A stretch of 64,000 nucleotides of DNA, taken from contig JAQZBP010000006.1 of assembly GCA_029237815.1 (NCBI GenBank), positions 248,001 to 312,000 on the forward strand, read 5' to 3'. Under the pieces are notes generated by a model. That model saw only the letters and a list, made by a program, of their open reading frames with translations. It was not told the DNA's origin and did no database searches. The position numbers and the translations under genes were made by a program. This document shows positions 47,379-58,735 of the stretch, piece by piece. Positions within the stretch are counted from its first letter, which is position 1. Each line of letters begins with the position of its first letter. This stretch comes from Moraxellaceae bacterium. GTDB lineage: Bacteria > Pseudomonadota > Gammaproteobacteria > Pseudomonadales > Moraxellaceae.

Positions 47379-48791
47379 ATGACTGCCAAAGTCGATCTCA
47401 AGACCTTCACCGATTACAAAGTCGCCGATATTTCCCTGGCCGCCTGGGGCCGCAAGGAAATCATCCTGGCCGAAACCGAAATGCCCGCCCTGATGGGCCT
47501 GCGTCGCAAGTACGCGGCCAGCAAGCCGCTCGCCGGCGCGAAAATCATGGGCTGCATCCACATGACCATCCAGACCGCCGTGCTCATCGAGACGCTGGTC
47601 GAGCTCGGCGCCGAAGTGCGCTGGTCCTCCTGCAACATCTTCTCCACGCAGGACCACGCCGCCGCCGCCATCGCCGCCGCCGGCATTCCCGTGTTCGCCT
47701 GGAAGGGCGAGACGGAAGCCGAGTACGAGTGGTGCCTGGAGAAGACCATCCTCGCCGGCGACAAGCCCTGGGACGCCAACATGATCCTGGACGACGGCGG
47801 CGACCTGACCCTGCTCGTGCACAACAAGTACCCGCAGATGCTGAAGACCATCCACGGCATCACGGAAGAAACCACGACCGGCGTGCACCGCCTGGTGGAA
47901 ATGCTGGCGAAGGGCGAGCTGAAGGTGCCCGCCATCAACGTCAACGACTCCGTCACCAAGAGCAAGAACGACAACAAGTACGGCTGCCGCCACTCGCTGA
48001 ACGACGCCATCAAGCGCGGCGTGGACATGCTGATGGCCGGCCGCCGCGCGCTCGTGATCGGCTACGGCGACGTGGGCAAGGGCTCGGCGCAGTCGCTGCG
48101 CCAGGAAGGCATGATCGTGCGCGTCACCGAAATCGACCCGATCTGCGCCATGCAGGCCTGCATGGACGGCTATGAAGTCGTCTCGCCCTACCTGAACGGC
48201 CTCAACACCGGCAAGTTCGAGGACATCGACGCGCGCCTGCTGGGTGAAACCGACCTCATCGTCACCACCACCGGCAACACCAACGTGTGCGACGCCAACA
48301 TGCTGCGCGCGCTGAAGAACGGCGCCGTGGTCTGCAACATCGGCCACTTCGACACCGAGATCGACACCGCCTACATGCGCCAGAACTGGCACTGGGAAGA
48401 AGTGAAGCCGCAGGTGCACAAGGTCTACCGCGCCGACAAGGGCAGCAATGTGAACCCTTCCGACCCGGACTACCTGCTGCTGCTGTCCGAAGGCCGCCTG
48501 GTGAACCTGGGCAACGCCACCGGTCACCCGTCGCGCATCATGGACGGCTCCTTCGCCAACCAGGTGCTGGCGCAGATGTACCTGTACGAACAGAAGTTCG
48601 CGACGCATTCGCCGGCGGTGCAGGAGCGCATGCTGAAGGTGGAAGTGCTGCCGAAGAAGCTGGACGAGGAAGTGGCCGCGGCCATGGTCGCCGGCTTCGG
48701 CGGCGTGATCACGCGCCTCACCGACACGCAGGCGAAGTACATCGGCGTGAGCGTGGAAGGCCCGTTCAAGCCGGAACACTACAAGTACTGA
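47379..48791 (+). CDS. ahcY: Adenosylhomocysteinase
   Basis: A 470-residue enzyme that hydrolyses S-adenosylhomocysteine to adenosine and homocysteine. Features: N-terminal [21 protein letters not shown], the [13 protein letters not shown] motif, [18 protein letters not shown], the NAD-binding [10 protein letters not shown], and the C-terminal [11 protein letters not shown] that reaches the neighbouring active site. ATG at 47379 is chosen, since ACGAGGA is at ideal spacing; an ATG at 47370 is too near this site. Regulated by the upstream SAH riboswitch. metF follows 268 bases later. Confidence 0.97.
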   Translation: MTAKVDLKTFTDYKVADISLAAWGRKEIILAETEMPALMGLRRKYAASKPLAGAKIMGCIHMTIQTAVLIETLVELGAEVRWSSCNIFSTQDHAAAAIAAAGIPVFAWKGETEAEYEWCLEKTILAGDKPWDANMILDDGGDLTLLVHNKYPQMLKTIHGITEETTTGVHRLVEMLAKGELKVPAINVNDSVTKSKNDNKYGCRHSLNDAIKRGVDMLMAGRRALVIGYGDVGKGSAQSLRQEGMIVRVTEIDPICAMQACMDGYEVVSPYLNGLNTGKFEDIDARLLGETDLIVTTTGNTNVCDANMLRALKNGAVVCNIGHFDTEIDTAYMRQNWHWEEVKPQVHKVYRADKGSNVNPSDPDYLLLLSEGRLVNLGNATGHPSRIMDGSFANQVLAQMYLYEQKFATHSPAVQERMLKVEVLPKKLDEEVAAAMVAGFGGVITRLTDTQAKYIGVSVEGPFKPEHYKY

Positions 48792-49059
48792 GGCGAGTGC
48801 CGCTCCGGCGCCATCTCCGGAGCGGCTTGCGCGGCGACACGACGCACGGCACTGCGATGTGTCGCGTTACACGGCGTCGCCGCACGACGCCGGTTAACGC
48901 GATGCGACGCGCATCGGGCTCCGGCCCGACAACGCCGTCGCGCCAGGCCTCGGCCCGCTGTATCGGGCCGGGGAAGTTGTGTCGGGCTGAAGCCCGACCA
49001 GCAGGCGGAACGCGGCGCATGCCGCCCCACAAGAGCCGGCCAGCGGCCAGGACACCATC
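48792..49059 (+). other. ahcY-metF intergenic region with repeats
   Basis: No gene seen. GC-rich, with several near-palindromes, including the REP-like copy at 48981-48999 and GCGTCGCCGC/GCGGCGAC-type repeats around 48830-48880. It may include a terminator or attenuator before metF, but no clear T run is visible. Confidence 0.4.
48981..48999. repeat. REP-like palindrome, copy 3
   Basis: GTCGGGCTGAAGCCCGACC is the most perfect copy of the repeat also found at 11383, 11456 and 49976. Confidence 0.65.
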
Positions 49060-49902
49060 ATGAGCAAGCATTTTTCGTTTGAATTCTTCCCGCCCAAGAC
49101 CGAGGTGGGCGCGGCCAAGCTGCGCGAGGTATACAAGCAGCTCGCGCCGCTGAAGCCCGAATATTTTTCCGTGACCTACGGCGCCGGTGGCTCCACGCGC
49201 GAGCGCTCGCTTGGCACCGTGCTGGAAATCCAGCGCGAATCGGGCAGCGCCGCGGCGCCCCACCTCTCCTGCATCGGCGACAGCAAGGCGGAACTGTCCG
49301 AACTGCTCGACACCTACAAGGAGAACGGCATCCGCCATATCGTCGCCCTGCGCGGCGACCTGCCCTCCGGCCATGGACTCGGCAGCGGGGAACTCGCCTT
49401 TGCCGCCGACCTCGTACGCTTCATCCGCGAGCGCCACGGCAACCACTTCCACATTGAAGTGGCGGCCTATCCGGAGTGCCACCCGCAGGCGGCGCATCTC
49501 GGCCAGGACATCCGCAACTTCGTGCACAAGGTGGAGCAGGGCGCGAACTCGGCGATCACGCAGTACTTCTTCAATGCCGACAGCTACTTCCACTTCGTGG
49601 CGGAAGTGCATCGCCAGGGCGTGGACATCCCCATCATCCCCGGCATCATGCCCATCACCAATTTCGCCAACCTGATCCGCTTCTCCGACGCCTGCGGCGC
49701 CGAAGTGCCGCGCTGGATCCGCAAACAGGTCGCCGCCTACGGTGACGACACGGCAAGCATCCAGCGCTTCGGCGAACACGTGGTGACGGACCTGTGCTCG
49801 CAGCTCCTCAACGGCGGCGCGCCGGGCCTGCATTTCTACACCATGAACCAGGCCGAGCCGACGCTGGCCCTGTGGCGCAACCTGGGCCTGCCCGGGGCAT
49901 GA
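49060..49902 (+). CDS. metF: Methylenetetrahydrofolate reductase
   Basis: A 280-residue FAD enzyme that makes 5-methyl-tetrahydrofolate for methionine synthesis. Visible: FSFEFFPPKTEVGAAKL at the start, YFSVTYGAGGSTRERS, IRHIVALRGDLPSG, GANSAITQYFFNADSYFHF and GIMPITNF. Length matches bacterial MetF. It completes the activated-methyl cycle with metK and ahcY. The start at 49060 is the first ATG of the conserved frame. Confidence 0.97.
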   Translation: MSKHFSFEFFPPKTEVGAAKLREVYKQLAPLKPEYFSVTYGAGGSTRERSLGTVLEIQRESGSAAAPHLSCIGDSKAELSELLDTYKENGIRHIVALRGDLPSGHGLGSGELAFAADLVRFIRERHGNHFHIEVAAYPECHPQAAHLGQDIRNFVHKVEQGANSAITQYFFNADSYFHFVAEVHRQGVDIPIIPGIMPITNFANLIRFSDACGAEVPRWIRKQVAAYGDDTASIQRFGEHVVTDLCSQLLNGGAPGLHFYTMNQAEPTLALWRNLGLPGA

Positions 49903-49975
49903 GCCGGGGCCTGCGTCAGGGCGCTGGCGTTGCCCTGATGGCCGGCGCGCCGCGCGGGATTTCGCCGCCCCGCAG

Positions 49976-49991
49976 GTCGGGCTGATGCCCG
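49976..49991. repeat. REP-like palindrome, copy 4 (partial)
   Basis: GTCGGGCTGATGCCCG is a shortened copy of the repeat at 48981, in the 196-base gap between metF and bioA. Confidence 0.5.
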
Positions 49992-50098
49992 CTGCGCGCA
50001 GCGGTGACGCGAAACGCAGTGGCGGCGCGCTGAAACGAGAGTGGCAATGGCTATCGCGATGATGCGGCGGGAATACGGCAAACGGCAGTGAAGAAGGC

Positions 50099-51484
50099 AT
50101 GAACAACAACGACTGGATGCAGCGCGACCTCAAGCACCTCTGGCATCCCTGCACGCAGATGCAGGACCACGAGACGCTGCCCGTCGTGCCCATCCAGCGC
50201 GGCGCCGGCGTGTGGCTGCAGGACTTCGAGGGCAAGCGCTACCTCGATGCCGTGAGCTCCTGGTGGGTGAACCTGTTCGGCCACGCCAACCCGCGCATCA
50301 ACGCTGCCTTGAAAGACCAGCTCGACACGCTGGAGCACGTGATCCTCGCCGGCTTCACGCACGAGCCCATCGTCACGCTCTCGGAAAAACTCGTGGCGCT
50401 GGCGCCGCCCGGCCTCACGCGCTGCTTCTATGGCGACAACGGCTCCGCCGCCATCGAGATCGCGCTCAAGATGAGCCTGCATTTCTGGCGCAACACCGGC
50501 AAGCCGGAGAAGACCCGCTTCATCTGCCTGGAGAACGGCTACCACGGCGAGACGCTGGGCGCGCTCGCCGTCACCGACATTCCGCTGTTCTCCGCCACCT
50601 ATGCGCCGCTGCTGAAAGAACACCTGCGCGCGCCCTCGCCCGACTGTTCGCGCCGCGCCGAGGGCGAAAGCTGGGAGCAGCATTCACGCCGCCAGTTCGC
50701 ACACATGGAAGCATTGCTCGCAAAGCACCATGCCGAGACCTGCGCCGTGATCCTGGAGCCGCTGGTGCAGGGCGCCGCCGGCATGAAAATGTACCACCCG
50801 GTTTATCTCACGCTGCTGCGCGAGGCCTGCGACCGCTATGGCGTGCACCTGATCGCGGACGAGATCGCCGTCGGCTTCGGCCGCACCGGCACGCTCTTCG
50901 CCTGCGAGCAGGCCGGCATCACGCCGGATTTCCTCTGCCTCTCGAAAGGCCTCACCGCCGGCTACCTGCCCATGTCCGTCGTGATGACCACGGAGACGGT
51001 GTACGAGGCCTTCTACGACCGCTACGAAACCCTGAAAGGTTTCCTGCACTCCCACAGCTATACCGGTAATGCGCTGGCGGCCCGCGCCGCCCTCGCCTCG
51101 CTGGAGATTTTCGAAAGCGACAACGTGCTGGCGCGCAACCGCGAACTCGCCGAGGTGATGCGTGAGGCGCTGGCGCCGCTCGCCGCGCACCCGAACGTGC
51201 TGGAGGTGCGCCAGACCGGCATGATCGCGGCCGTCGAGCTGGTGCAGGACAAGAAAACGCGCGCGCCCTTCGACTGGCGCGAGCGGCGCGGCCTTCGGAT
51301 ATTCGAGCACGCGCTGGCCCACGGCGTGCTGCTGCGCCCCATCGGCAATGTCGTGTATTTCCTGCCGCCTTACGTGATCACGCCCGACGAGATCCGTTTC
51401 ATGGTGGCGACGGCCGCCGCCGCCATCGACGCGGCGCTCGCGGGGAATGCCCGCGCCGGCGGCGACAACCTCGCCATTCCCTGA
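50099..51484 (+). CDS. bioA: Adenosylmethionine-8-amino-7-oxononanoate aminotransferase
   Basis: A 461-residue PLP enzyme of biotin synthesis that uses S-adenosylmethionine as amino donor. Motifs: DLKHLWHPCTQM at the start (typical of BioA), VSSWWVNLFGHANP, GDNGSAAIEIALKM, ADEIAVGFGRTG with the PLP-binding Asp, and the Schiff-base lysine in LSKGLTAGYLP. It is the only biotin gene in the window, so the rest of the pathway must be elsewhere. The next gene starts 13 bases after its stop. Confidence 0.96.
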   Translation: MNNNDWMQRDLKHLWHPCTQMQDHETLPVVPIQRGAGVWLQDFEGKRYLDAVSSWWVNLFGHANPRINAALKDQLDTLEHVILAGFTHEPIVTLSEKLVALAPPGLTRCFYGDNGSAAIEIALKMSLHFWRNTGKPEKTRFICLENGYHGETLGALAVTDIPLFSATYAPLLKEHLRAPSPDCSRRAEGESWEQHSRRQFAHMEALLAKHHAETCAVILEPLVQGAAGMKMYHPVYLTLLREACDRYGVHLIADEIAVGFGRTGTLFACEQAGITPDFLCLSKGLTAGYLPMSVVMTTETVYEAFYDRYETLKGFLHSHSYTGNALAARAALASLEIFESDNVLARNRELAEVMREALAPLAAHPNVLEVRQTGMIAAVELVQDKKTRAPFDWRERRGLRIFEHALAHGVLLRPIGNVVYFLPPYVITPDEIRFMVATAAAAIDAALAGNARAGGDNLAIP

Positions 51485-51497
51485 CCGGACGCCGCGC

Positions 51498-53243
51498 ATG
51501 GATCGCCGCAAACTCCTGCTGATCGCCCTCCTGCTCCTGGTCGTCGCCGTGACCGGCGGCGGCGTGTGGCGCCTGCTCGCGCTGGGCAAGCTCACCGGCA
51601 ACGTGGGCCCACAGGCGCTCAGCCGCGACGGCAACGGCGGCATCTATCTCGCCACCGACCACGAACTGCTGCACCTCGACGGCAGCGGCAAGGTGCTGGC
51701 CCGGCACAGCGTGGAATCACTCGGCCTGTTCGAGATCAACGCCCTCGCCCTCGGCGAGGACCACACGCTTTACGTCTACGACAGCCGCCAGCGCCGCCTT
51801 TACCGCTGTGACACGCGGCGCTGGGGCTGCGCCGCCTTCGGCGCGCGCAACCTCGGCCTCGACGAGAACGTGCAGATCGCCTGGCTCTACGGGCCCGACC
51901 GGCGCCTGCTGCTGGCCGACAACACGCATCACCGCGTGCTGGCCTTCGCCGCCGACGGCAGCTCGATCGGCAGCTCGCAGTCGACCTGGCACTTCCCCAA
52001 CCAGGTCGTGGCGAGCGGCGAGCATGTGCTGCTGGCCGACACCGACACGCGCCGCATCGTCACGCTCGACGCCACCGGCAACGGCATGGTCGGTGTCGCG
52101 CTGCAGGCGCGCGAACGCCCCTATCGCTTCGCGCGTCGCGATGCCGAGTGGTGGGTGCTCGAGGCCGGCGTCACGCTGGAACGCGCCAGGCTGCGCTACT
52201 ACCGCGGCGGCGAGGCGACGGAGATCGCGCTGCCGGCGGCCGACCCGGTCGCCGTGCTCGACATCGGCCGCGCGCTTATCGTGATCAGCAAGGAAGACTG
52301 GCGCCTGCTCGCGGTCGACCCGGACAGCAATGCCGTCACGCGCTTCGGCGCGCCCGAGCTGCAGGAGGAATTCCGCCTGCGCCACGCCAGCACGCTGGAG
52401 GCGCGCCGCGAGCGCGCGCAGCTGCCGCTGCTGATGGCGGGCCTCATGCTGCCGGCGCTGTTCGGCGGCGTGCTGCTGCAGCGCCGCATCGACCGGGACG
52501 CGCGCACGCTTGTGCCGCCGGCCAACACGCCGACCCGGCCCGCCCCTACTCCTGCCGGAATTTCTACCGCGCCCGCGGCTGCCGCCGGCCAGCCCGCGCG
52601 CCGCACGTCCGCCGCGCGCATCGACACCGACCGCGATGCGCTGGCGATGGCGCGTGCCCTGCAGAACCGGCAGCTGCTGCGCTTAGGCCTGCTGCTCGTG
52701 CCCATGCTGCTGTTGCTCCCGCTCCTGCTCTGGCTGCTGCTGCCGGACAGCAGCGCGCTGAAGTTCCTCGTGCCGCTCTTTCTGGCAGTACCGCTGCTGC
52801 TCGGCCTCGCGCTCTACTCCGGCCGCCGCCAGCAGGACCGGCTCTACGACCAGCATTTCCTGCTCGGCCCCGACAAGCTCATCCACGTGGTGCGCGGCAA
52901 GCCCATGCGCGCCGTGCCCTACACGGCGGTCTGGCTGGGCGAGGAAAGCCTGATTCTCGGCAAGCTTCGACTGCCGCTTTATATCGGCTTCGGCGCGCAG
53001 CGCAGCGCGCTCTGGAATATCGGCGACGTGCAGCGCGAGCTCGGCGCGCGCATCCCGCACACGCAGCACCTGGGCGAGGTCGAGCTCGCCCGTGCCATGC
53101 TGGCGCAGGGGCGCGTCGTCGGCCTGCAGGTGCTGTCGGCACGCTTCCTGATCATCATCGTTGTCGTCCTCCTCGTGCTGCTCAAGCTGTGGAACCTGTT
53201 GCACCACAGCCTGGGCTGGACGCTCTGGGAAATCTTCCACTGA
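51498..53243 (+). CDS. Membrane-anchored beta-propeller protein of unknown function
   Basis: A 581-residue protein. An N-terminal anchor (KLLLIALLLLVVAVTGGGVW, residues about 4-24) leads to a periplasmic region with NHL/beta-propeller-like repeats (GGIYLATDHELLHLDG, LADNTHHRVLAFAADGS, LLADTDTRRIVTLDA). Then a membrane helix, a Pro/Ala-rich linker (residues about 330-380), two membrane helices near 395-435 and a last helix near 550. Start at 51498 follows GGACGCCGCGC; upstream starts add bioA-overlapping sequence. I do not recognise a family. Confidence 0.78.
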   Translation: MDRRKLLLIALLLLVVAVTGGGVWRLLALGKLTGNVGPQALSRDGNGGIYLATDHELLHLDGSGKVLARHSVESLGLFEINALALGEDHTLYVYDSRQRRLYRCDTRRWGCAAFGARNLGLDENVQIAWLYGPDRRLLLADNTHHRVLAFAADGSSIGSSQSTWHFPNQVVASGEHVLLADTDTRRIVTLDATGNGMVGVALQARERPYRFARRDAEWWVLEAGVTLERARLRYYRGGEATEIALPAADPVAVLDIGRALIVISKEDWRLLAVDPDSNAVTRFGAPELQEEFRLRHASTLEARRERAQLPLLMAGLMLPALFGGVLLQRRIDRDARTLVPPANTPTRPAPTPAGISTAPAAAAGQPARRTSAARIDTDRDALAMARALQNRQLLRLGLLLVPMLLLLPLLLWLLLPDSSALKFLVPLFLAVPLLLGLALYSGRRQQDRLYDQHFLLGPDKLIHVVRGKPMRAVPYTAVWLGEESLILGKLRLPLYIGFGAQRSALWNIGDVQRELGARIPHTQHLGEVELARAMLAQGRVVGLQVLSARFLIIIVVVLLVLLKLWNLLHHSLGWTLWEIFH

Positions 53244-53252
53244 GACCCTGCC

Positions 53253-53972
53253 ATGCGCTTCTTCATAGCCTCGCCCCTCGTGGCGCACAGCGACATCACC
53301 CTGCCCGACGACGTGGCGCACCACCTTGTGCGCGTGCTGCGCAGCGAAGCCGGCACGCGCTTCGTGCTGTTCAACGGCGAAGGCGGCGCGTTTGACGCCG
53401 AACTCATCGAGGCCGGCAAGAAGACGGCGCGCGCCCGCCTGCTCGATTTCCACCCGGACAACCGGCAGTCGCCGCTGCTCACGCATCTCGGCCAGGTCAT
53501 GTCCAAGGGCGACCGCATGGACTTCGCCATCCAGAAGGCGACCGAGCTCGGCGTCAGCGAGATCACGCCGCTCACCAGCGAGCGCTGCGAGCTGCGCCTG
53601 CGCGGCGAGGAACGCGCCGACAAGAAGCTTGAGCACTGGCGCCGCGTCGCGATCAGCGCCTGCGAGCAGTGCGGCCGCAACCTTGTGCCGGTGGTGCACG
53701 AGCCCGTCGCGCTCGCCGACTGGAGCGCCAAGGTGCAGGCGGAATTGAAGCTCGTGCTGGCGCCCGCGGTGTCGGGCCGGCTGCCGGATGGGCGCGTGCG
53801 TTCCGCAGCGCTCCTGGTCGGCCCCGAGGGCGGATTGTCCGAGGCGGAGATTGCCGCCGTGCAGGCGCAGGGCTTTCTGCCCTGGCAACTCGGGCCGCGC
53901 GTGCTGCGCACCGAGACCGCGCCGCTGGCCGCGCTGGCCGTGCTGCAGGCCGAGCTCGGCGATTTCAGCTGA
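53253..53972 (+). CDS. rsmE: 16S rRNA (uracil-1498-N3)-methyltransferase
   Basis: A 239-residue SPOUT-family RNA methyltransferase. Visible: HHLVRVLRSEAGTRFVLFNGEGG at the start, GDRMDFAIQKATELGVSEITPL, and the knot region LLVGPEGGLSEAE with LRTETAPLAALAVLQ that holds SAM. Length is normal. It methylates U1498 of 16S rRNA in Escherichia coli. Separated from the propeller gene by 9 bases. Confidence 0.95.
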   Translation: MRFFIASPLVAHSDITLPDDVAHHLVRVLRSEAGTRFVLFNGEGGAFDAELIEAGKKTARARLLDFHPDNRQSPLLTHLGQVMSKGDRMDFAIQKATELGVSEITPLTSERCELRLRGEERADKKLEHWRRVAISACEQCGRNLVPVVHEPVALADWSAKVQAELKLVLAPAVSGRLPDGRVRSAALLVGPEGGLSEAEIAAVQAQGFLPWQLGPRVLRTETAPLAALAVLQAELGDFS

Positions 53973-54058
53973 CGCGCCGCGGCAGCGCCACCGCATCTGC
54001 TATACCCGTGCATGAGCATGCGCCATTGGCGCAGGGCCCCCTTCCGGAGAGGATCGCC

Positions 54059-55765
54059 ATGACGCGCCGACCGTTCCTGCTGTTGCTGCTCTCGCTGTGG
54101 CTCGCGCCCGCCTTCGCCGCCGACACCGCGCCGCTGGCGCCGGAAGGCGACACCGGCCGCTACACGCTCTCCGCCGCGCAGGGCGAGCAGGCCATGGTCG
54201 TCACCGCGAATCCGCACGCCACCGAGGCCGCGCTCGCCATGCTGCGCGCCGGCGGCAGCGCGATCGATGCCGCGATTGCGGCGCAGGCGGTGCTCGGGCT
54301 GGTCGAGCCGCAATCCTCCGGCTTTGGCGGCGGCGCCTTCCTCGTCTATCACGATGGCAAGCGCATACGCAGTTTCGATGGCCGCGAGACGGCGCCGGCC
54401 GCGGCCCGCGAAGACCGTTTTCTCGACCGTGACGGTGCGCCCCTGCCGTTTCATGCGGCCGTGGCCAGCGGTCGCGGCATCGGCGTGCCGGGTGTGCTCG
54501 CGGCCTTGCACGCCGCGCACCGCCAGCATGGCCGCCTGCCCTTCGCCGACACGCTGGCGCCCGCCATCCGCCTGGCGCGCGACGGCTTTGCGATCTCGCC
54601 GCGTCTGCACGAGCTGATCGCGCGCGATCCGCTGCTGCGGGGCAACGCCGGCACGCGCGCCTATTTCTTCACACCGGACGGCACGCCGTTGCCGGCCGGC
54701 CACGTGCTGCGCAACCCCGCCTATGCCGCCACGCTGGCAACCTTGGCTCGCGACGGCGCGCAAGCGCTCTACCGCGGCCCACTGGCACGCGAGCTGATCG
54801 CCGCGCTGAACGCGCAGGGCGCCGACTTCACGGCGCGCGACTGGCGCCGCTACCGGCCCCGCGTCAGCGCCGCGCTTTGTGCGCCCTACCGGCGCTGGGA
54901 AGTCTGCAGTGCGCCGCCGCCCTCCGGTGGCTGGACGGTACTGCAAACCCTGCGGCTGCTCGACGGTTTCACGCCGACCGACTCGCGCGCGCGGAACCTG
55001 CATCGTCTGCTCGAGGCCGAGCGCCTCGCCTTCGCCGACCGCCAGCGCTACAGCGCCGATCCCGCCTTCATTCCGGTGCCGCTCGAGGGCCTGCTCTCGC
55101 CCGGCTATGTCGCGGCACGTCGCCTGCTCATCGGCGGGAAAAGCCTGCAGGTCGCACCCGCCGGCATCCCGCCCGGGCTGCGCAAGCCCTGGGGCGACGA
55201 CGGCCAGTTGCTGGAGAACGGCACTACGCACCTGTCCATCGTCGACGCGCGCGGCCACTGGCTCAGCATGACGAGTTCCATCGAGGACGCCTTCGGCAGC
55301 CGCGTCATGGCGGGTGGCATGCTCTTCAACAACCAGCTCACCGATTTCAGCTTTTTGCCGCGGGAAAAAGGCCGCCTGCTGGCGAACCGCGTGGCGCCCG
55401 GCAAGCGGCCGCGCAGCGCCATGGCGCCGGTGATCGTGCGCGATGCCACGGGGCGGCCCGTGCTCGCCACCGGCTCGCCGGGCGGCAGCCGCATCATCGG
55501 CTATGTATTGCACACGCTGGTGGCGAGCCTGGACGAGGGCCTGGCGCCGGCCGAGGTCGTCGCGCTGCCGCTGGTGCTGAGCCGCAACGGCCCGACCGAG
55601 TTCGACAGCGATTTTCCGCCGGCGCTGAAAACGGAGCTCGAGGCCTTCGGGCAGGTCTTCAAGGCCGGCGACCTGAACAGCGGCATCGGCCTCATCCGCC
55701 GCCACGACGGTCGCCTGCAAGGCGCGGCCGATCCGCGCCGCGAAGGCCGCGCGGCCGGCTACTGA
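54059..55765 (+). CDS. ggt: Gamma-glutamyltransferase
   Basis: A 568-residue periplasmic enzyme, with signal peptide FLLLLLSLWLAPAFA, that hydrolyses or transfers gamma-glutamyl groups of glutathione. The precursor is self-cleaved before the threonine of the block LENGTTHLSIVDARGHW, about residue 390, giving a small subunit with SMTSSIEDAFGS and the GSPGGSRIIGYVL end. The large subunit shows NPHATEAALAMLRAGGSAIDAAIA. Ribosome site GGAGAGGATCGCC. Confidence 0.95.
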   Translation: MTRRPFLLLLLSLWLAPAFAADTAPLAPEGDTGRYTLSAAQGEQAMVVTANPHATEAALAMLRAGGSAIDAAIAAQAVLGLVEPQSSGFGGGAFLVYHDGKRIRSFDGRETAPAAAREDRFLDRDGAPLPFHAAVASGRGIGVPGVLAALHAAHRQHGRLPFADTLAPAIRLARDGFAISPRLHELIARDPLLRGNAGTRAYFFTPDGTPLPAGHVLRNPAYAATLATLARDGAQALYRGPLARELIAALNAQGADFTARDWRRYRPRVSAALCAPYRRWEVCSAPPPSGGWTVLQTLRLLDGFTPTDSRARNLHRLLEAERLAFADRQRYSADPAFIPVPLEGLLSPGYVAARRLLIGGKSLQVAPAGIPPGLRKPWGDDGQLLENGTTHLSIVDARGHWLSMTSSIEDAFGSRVMAGGMLFNNQLTDFSFLPREKGRLLANRVAPGKRPRSAMAPVIVRDATGRPVLATGSPGGSRIIGYVLHTLVASLDEGLAPAEVVALPLVLSRNGPTEFDSDFPPALKTELEAFGQVFKAGDLNSGIGLIRRHDGRLQGAADPRREGRAAGY

Positions 55766-55867
55766 CCGCACGCCGGCAGTCGCGGTGCGCTCGCCCGGAC
55801 AGTGCCGGCGCGCGCACCGCTCCCGTATGATCGAAAGGACTTCCCTGCCAACCCACCGGAGCCGCCC

Positions 55868-57157
<1,290 letters not shown>

Positions 57158-57224
57158 TGGCGCGGCGTTGTGTCCTGGCGTCGCTCCGGGCGCGTATCAG
57201 CAGGCAATCTGTCGAGGTGGCGGC

Positions 57225-57476
57225 ATGGGTGACATCAAGGCGTGGTTCTTCGTGGTCTTCGGCGTCGGCCTCGTGCTGATCGCCCTGCAGGGCCTGCAGC
57301 GCGGCTGGCTGCCCACCGGCCCGCAGGGCTTCGAGCAGGGCACGGGCGCGACGCGGCAGGAGCAGCCACTGCTTTTCTGGCTGTTCTTCCTGCTCTATGG
57401 CGGCGGCGGCGTGGCGCTGACGGTCCATGCGCTGCGCCTGCTGGCCGGCACGACGCCGGCAGGTGCCGCCGGCTGA
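57225..57476 (+). CDS. Small two-helix membrane protein
   Basis: An 83-residue protein with two membrane helices (about 6-20 and 48-70) joined by a polar loop rich in Gly. It starts [15 protein letters not shown], with GAGGTGG upstream. No family recognised. It follows the symporter gene by 67 bases on the same strand. Confidence 0.6.
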   Translation: MGDIKAWFFVVFGVGLVLIALQGLQRGWLPTGPQGFEQGTGATRQEQPLLFWLFFLLYGGGGVALTVHALRLLAGTTPAGAAG

Positions 57477-57695
57477 GCAACGGCGTCCCGGGCAGCCGCA
57501 GCGCCGCCAGGGCAAGACCAGGCCGCACGCGGAGCCTGCACAGGGGCAGCCTCGCCAAGCTCGCGTCCGGAGAGCACTCGGTTCCTGACTGCTCAATAGA
57601 TTTTATTTATCGAAGCGCCAGCCAACCTGAATTTCACCTGTTCCGGGTGCCGCGGCACCATGTCTCTCGTGATCAACCTTCAGGAGGGCGATGCC

Positions 57696-57938
57696 ATGGT
57701 CATGGCCGCACGTACCACCAGCCAGATCCTCATGCACATGGGAGTGGCCTTCACCGTCATGTACGTGGCGACCGGCTCGGCCGCCTTCGGGGGCGTGGCC
57801 GCGGTCATCGAGCCGATCTGCAACGTGGCCTTGCTGCCGCTCCACGACCGCGCCTGGGAGCGCATCCGGCACTGGCTCGGGCGTAGCGCCGAGGGCCGTG
57901 TCGAGACTGTGATTGGCGAGGTCAGCACCGCGCCGTAG
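57696..57938 (+). CDS. DUF2061 family small membrane protein
   Basis: An 80-residue protein resembling DUF2061: MAARTTSQILMHMGVAFTVMYVATGSAAFGGVAAVIEPICNVA. Two membrane segments are predicted. AGGAGG at 57682-57687 supports ATG at 57696; an upstream start at 57660 is also possible. Function not known. Confidence 0.72.
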   Translation: MVMAARTTSQILMHMGVAFTVMYVATGSAAFGGVAAVIEPICNVALLPLHDRAWERIRHWLGRSAEGRVETVIGEVSTAP

Positions 57939-58059
57939 CCGGCATCCGGCTGAGCCACTGAAGTGCTGAAGTGCTGAAACGACTGCAAGCGAAGTCGAAG
58001 TCGAAGTGCACGCCGCCCCGGACGGCGCGGTAGCGCAAGCGTTGAACTGGCGGCAATTG

Positions 58060-58093
58060 AAAGGGCGAAGGCGCTCACGCGCCTTCGCCCTTT
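58060..58093. terminator. Bidirectional terminator between DUF2061 gene and cytochrome b561
   Basis: AAAGGGCGAAGGCGC-TCAC-GCGCCTTCGCCCTTTTG is a GC-rich stem followed by a T run (and preceded by an A run on the other strand). Two short tandem repeats, CTGAAGTG and CGAAGT, precede it at about 57958-58010. Confidence 0.9.
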
Positions 58094-58110
58094 TGTAAAA
58101 CGCCCCGACC

Positions 58111-58665
58111 TCAGGAGCGGCGAAACGGCAGCATGCGCTTCAGCGTGTCGTCCTTCAGCACGAAGTGGTGCCACAGCGCCGCCACGGCATGCAGGCCGAC
58201 CAGCGCCAGCAACACCGGCCACAGCACCTCGCCATGGAGCTCTTCCATCTGCTCGGCCAGTTCGCTGTTCTTCTGCAGGAAAAGCGGGATATCGATCAGG
58301 CCGAACCACGACACGGCGCGGCCGGCGAGCTGCGTCGTCAGCAGGCCCGTCAGCGGCATCACGATCAGGATCAGGTAGAGCGCGGCATGCACGAGCGCCG
58401 AGGTGAGCTGCTGCCAGCGCGGTCCCGGCAAGGGTGCGGGCACGTCACCGGACAGGCGCCAGCCGAGACGTACCCAGAGCAGGACAAAGACGGAAATGCC
58501 GATGGCGAAGTGCAACTGCATCCACTCGCGGCGCTCCGGCGATCCCTTGGGGAAGTCCTCGTGCATCTCGACGGCATACCAGGCGCCGATCAGCAGGAAC
58601 AGGAACAGCCAGTGCAGGAAGCGGGCGACAGGACCCCAGCGGGTCGACGTGTTGCGCAGGGACAT
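58111..58665 (-). CDS. Cytochrome b561
   Basis: A 184-residue di-heme membrane protein with four helices. Candidate heme ligands are the His residues of RFLHWLFLF, QLHFAIGI, ALVHAALYL and GLHAVAALWHHF. It transfers electrons between quinol and periplasmic acceptors, or dismutates superoxide in some members. Its stop is 70 bases from the next gene. No immediate link to the Chp cluster is seen except neighbourhood. Confidence 0.92.
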   Translation of the reverse strand: MSLRNTSTRWGPVARFLHWLFLFLLIGAWYAVEMHEDFPKGSPERREWMQLHFAIGISVFVLLWVRLGWRLSGDVPAPLPGPRWQQLTSALVHAALYLILIVMPLTGLLTTQLAGRAVSWFGLIDIPLFLQKNSELAEQMEELHGEVLWPVLLALVGLHAVAALWHHFVLKDDTLKRMLPFRRS

Positions 58666-58735
58666 GGCAGAAGCCTCAGCGTGTGGTCATGGCATCCATT
58701 CTGGCACGGGCCGGCTTAAGCGAAGCTGAGCTGCC

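Noticed and set aside
57958-58012. Short tandem repeats CTGAAGTG and CGAAGT as a regulatory array
   Set aside because: Only two or three copies, no conserved spacing; probably chance or slippage.
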